Source of the DNA: Variovorax brevis
GTDB taxonomy: Bacteria; Pseudomonadota; Gammaproteobacteria; Burkholderiales; Burkholderiaceae_C
DNA: 64,000 bases
Direction of reading: 5' to 3'
Assembly (NCBI RefSeq): GCF_030317105.1
Contig: NZ_JASZYG010000015.1
Location: 62,001 to 126,000 of the forward strand
Shown here: in pieces, positions 63,269-64,000 of the stretch
Layout of the letters: each line of letters starts with the position of its first letter
Position numbering within the stretch: position 1 is the first letter of the stretch
The notes under the pieces: generated by a model
Databases searched by the model: none
Told to the model about the DNA's origin: nothing
What the model saw: only the letters and a program-made list of their open reading frames with translations
Position numbers and translations under genes: made by a program

Positions 63269-64000
63269 CTACATCGACCGAAACAGATGCTCATGCGCCT
63301 CGCTCACAGGCAAAGTCTCGGTGCGCTGCTTGAGCCGCAGATGGACGTGGCCCCTGAAATCCCGGGACACGCCGGCGATCGCATTGGCATTGACGATCGT
63401 CGAGCGGTGCACCTGCCAGAACTGCGAAGGGTCCAGTTGCTCCAGCAATTCCTTGAGCGGGCGGCGAATCAGCGACTCACCGTCGGCGGTGATCACCAAC
63501 GTGTACTTCGATTCGGCCTTGAAGTAGCAGATTTCATCGACGGTGATGATCCTGACGTCCTGGCCCTGCGAAGCATTGATCCATCGCAGGTGATCGCGCA
63601 CCGGCCTGGCGGCTGCGAGCTGGCGCAGCAGCACGTCGAGCGAGGGCGGGGCGCTTCCCAGCCGTTCCTTGACGCGCCGGATCGTCTGCGACAGGCGCGG
63701 CAGGTCATAGGGCTTGAGGACATAGTCGACAGCACCTTGCTCGAACGCGGCCACGGCGTAAGCGTCGTAGGCGGTGACGAAGACGACATGGCTGCGGCCC
63801 TGGATCTGGCGCGCGACGTCCAGGCCGTTCAGCCCAGGCATCTCGATGTCGAGGAACACGACGTCGGGCAAGTGCCGATCCAGCGCCAGCAAGGCCTCCA
63901 GGCCGTTGGCCGCGCTGGCTTCGATCTCCAACGCCGGCCAGAGGTCGCGAAGATGCGCCTGCAGCTCTTCGCGCAGGACGTCCTCGTCCTCGGCGACCAA
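63269..64000 (-). CDS. LytTR-family response regulator (5' end cut by window edge)
   Basis: At least 243 residues. The receiver domain starts VAEDEDVLREEL (the N-terminal residues lie beyond 64000) with phospho-Asp in DVVFLDIEMPGLNG and Lys in VDYVLKPYD. The LytTR DNA-binding domain reads VRIITVDEICYFKAESKYTLVI through FWQVHRSTIVNANAI. Such regulators (AlgR/LytR) pair with LytS/AlgZ-type kinases, which would lie to the right of the window. It may control the haloperoxidase-cyclase pair just downstream. Confidence 0.9.
   Translation of the reverse strand: MVAEDEDVLREELQAHLRDLWPALEIEASAANGLEALLALDRHLPDVVFLDIEMPGLNGLDVARQIQGRSHVVFVTAYDAYAVAAFEQGAVDYVLKPYDLPRLSQTIRRVKERLGSAPPSLDVLLRQLAAARPVRDHLRWINASQGQDVRIITVDEICYFKAESKYTLVITADGESLIRRPLKELLEQLDPSQFWQVHRSTIVNANAIAGVSRDFRGHVHLRLKQRTETLPVSEAHEHLFRSM

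Noticed and set aside
1..64000. tRNA, rRNA, CRISPR array, IS element or prophage
   Set aside because: None was seen: no regularly spaced direct repeats with unique spacers, no transposase or integrase motifs, and no cloverleaf with a TTCGA-type T-arm in the gaps.

Overview
The window looks like a piece of chromosome from a high-GC betaproteobacterium of the Burkholderiales, most likely Comamonadaceae (Variovorax/Ramlibacter-like). This is inferred from dense GC-rich coding, a Bug-type tripartite tricarboxylate receptor, AtuA and CaiB catabolic genes, and the mix of RND and ABC exporters. No rRNA, tRNA, CRISPR array, insertion sequence or phage gene was seen.

Layout. 0-4 kb: a NarL/7TM-DISM two-component pair followed by a small membrane protein and an EamA transporter. 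4.4-14.4 kb: very large signalling proteins (two class III cyclase-NTPase fusions and a CadC-like regulator) with a vanadium-haloperoxidase-like lipoprotein. 14.7-20.8 kb: a TetR-controlled ABC efflux operon whose membrane-fusion gene carries an in-frame amber codon. 21-25 kb: LysR regulator, type II NADH dehydrogenase, secreted beta-propeller. 25-33.5 kb: a GntR-controlled acyl-CoA/AtuA catabolic operon with a Bug receptor and two cupins. 33.7-46.8 kb: an envelope block with a frameshifted LpxR-like gene, MgtC, patatin lipoprotein, PRC-barrel protein, a decayed DUF3141 gene, a complete RND pump and an AI-2E/PerM permease. 46.8-49.7 kb: a winged-helix/ATPase/TPR regulator. 49.8-58.6 kb: a TetR-controlled catabolic operon (FadL porin, extradiol-type VOC protein, FAH-family hydrolase, flavin monooxygenase, MDR reductase, acyl-CoA ligase). 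58.7-64 kb: a second cyclase-NTPase/haloperoxidase pair and a LytTR response regulator cut by the window edge.

Three results stand out. (1) Six promoters share one strictly spaced element: three CGAC-like boxes at an 11-nt period, then a fixed gap to a CCTACGCT-like -10. They lie upstream of NDH-2, patatin-MgtC, the PRC-barrel gene, the RND pump, a small protein and the AI-2E permease, which points to one regulon under an OmpR/PhoB-type response regulator not present here. (2) A two-gene module, a haloperoxidase-like lipoprotein followed by a giant class III cyclase-ATPase-TPR protein, occurs twice about 54 kb apart in the same order, suggesting an undescribed signalling-envelope system. (3) Several genes are broken or switchable: an amber in an HlyD gene, a homopolymer frameshift plus an 8-bp tandem repeat in LpxR, a DUF3141 relic, and the tail of a lost enoyl-CoA hydratase.

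All functions are assigned from motifs and family resemblance read by eye; no database search was run.
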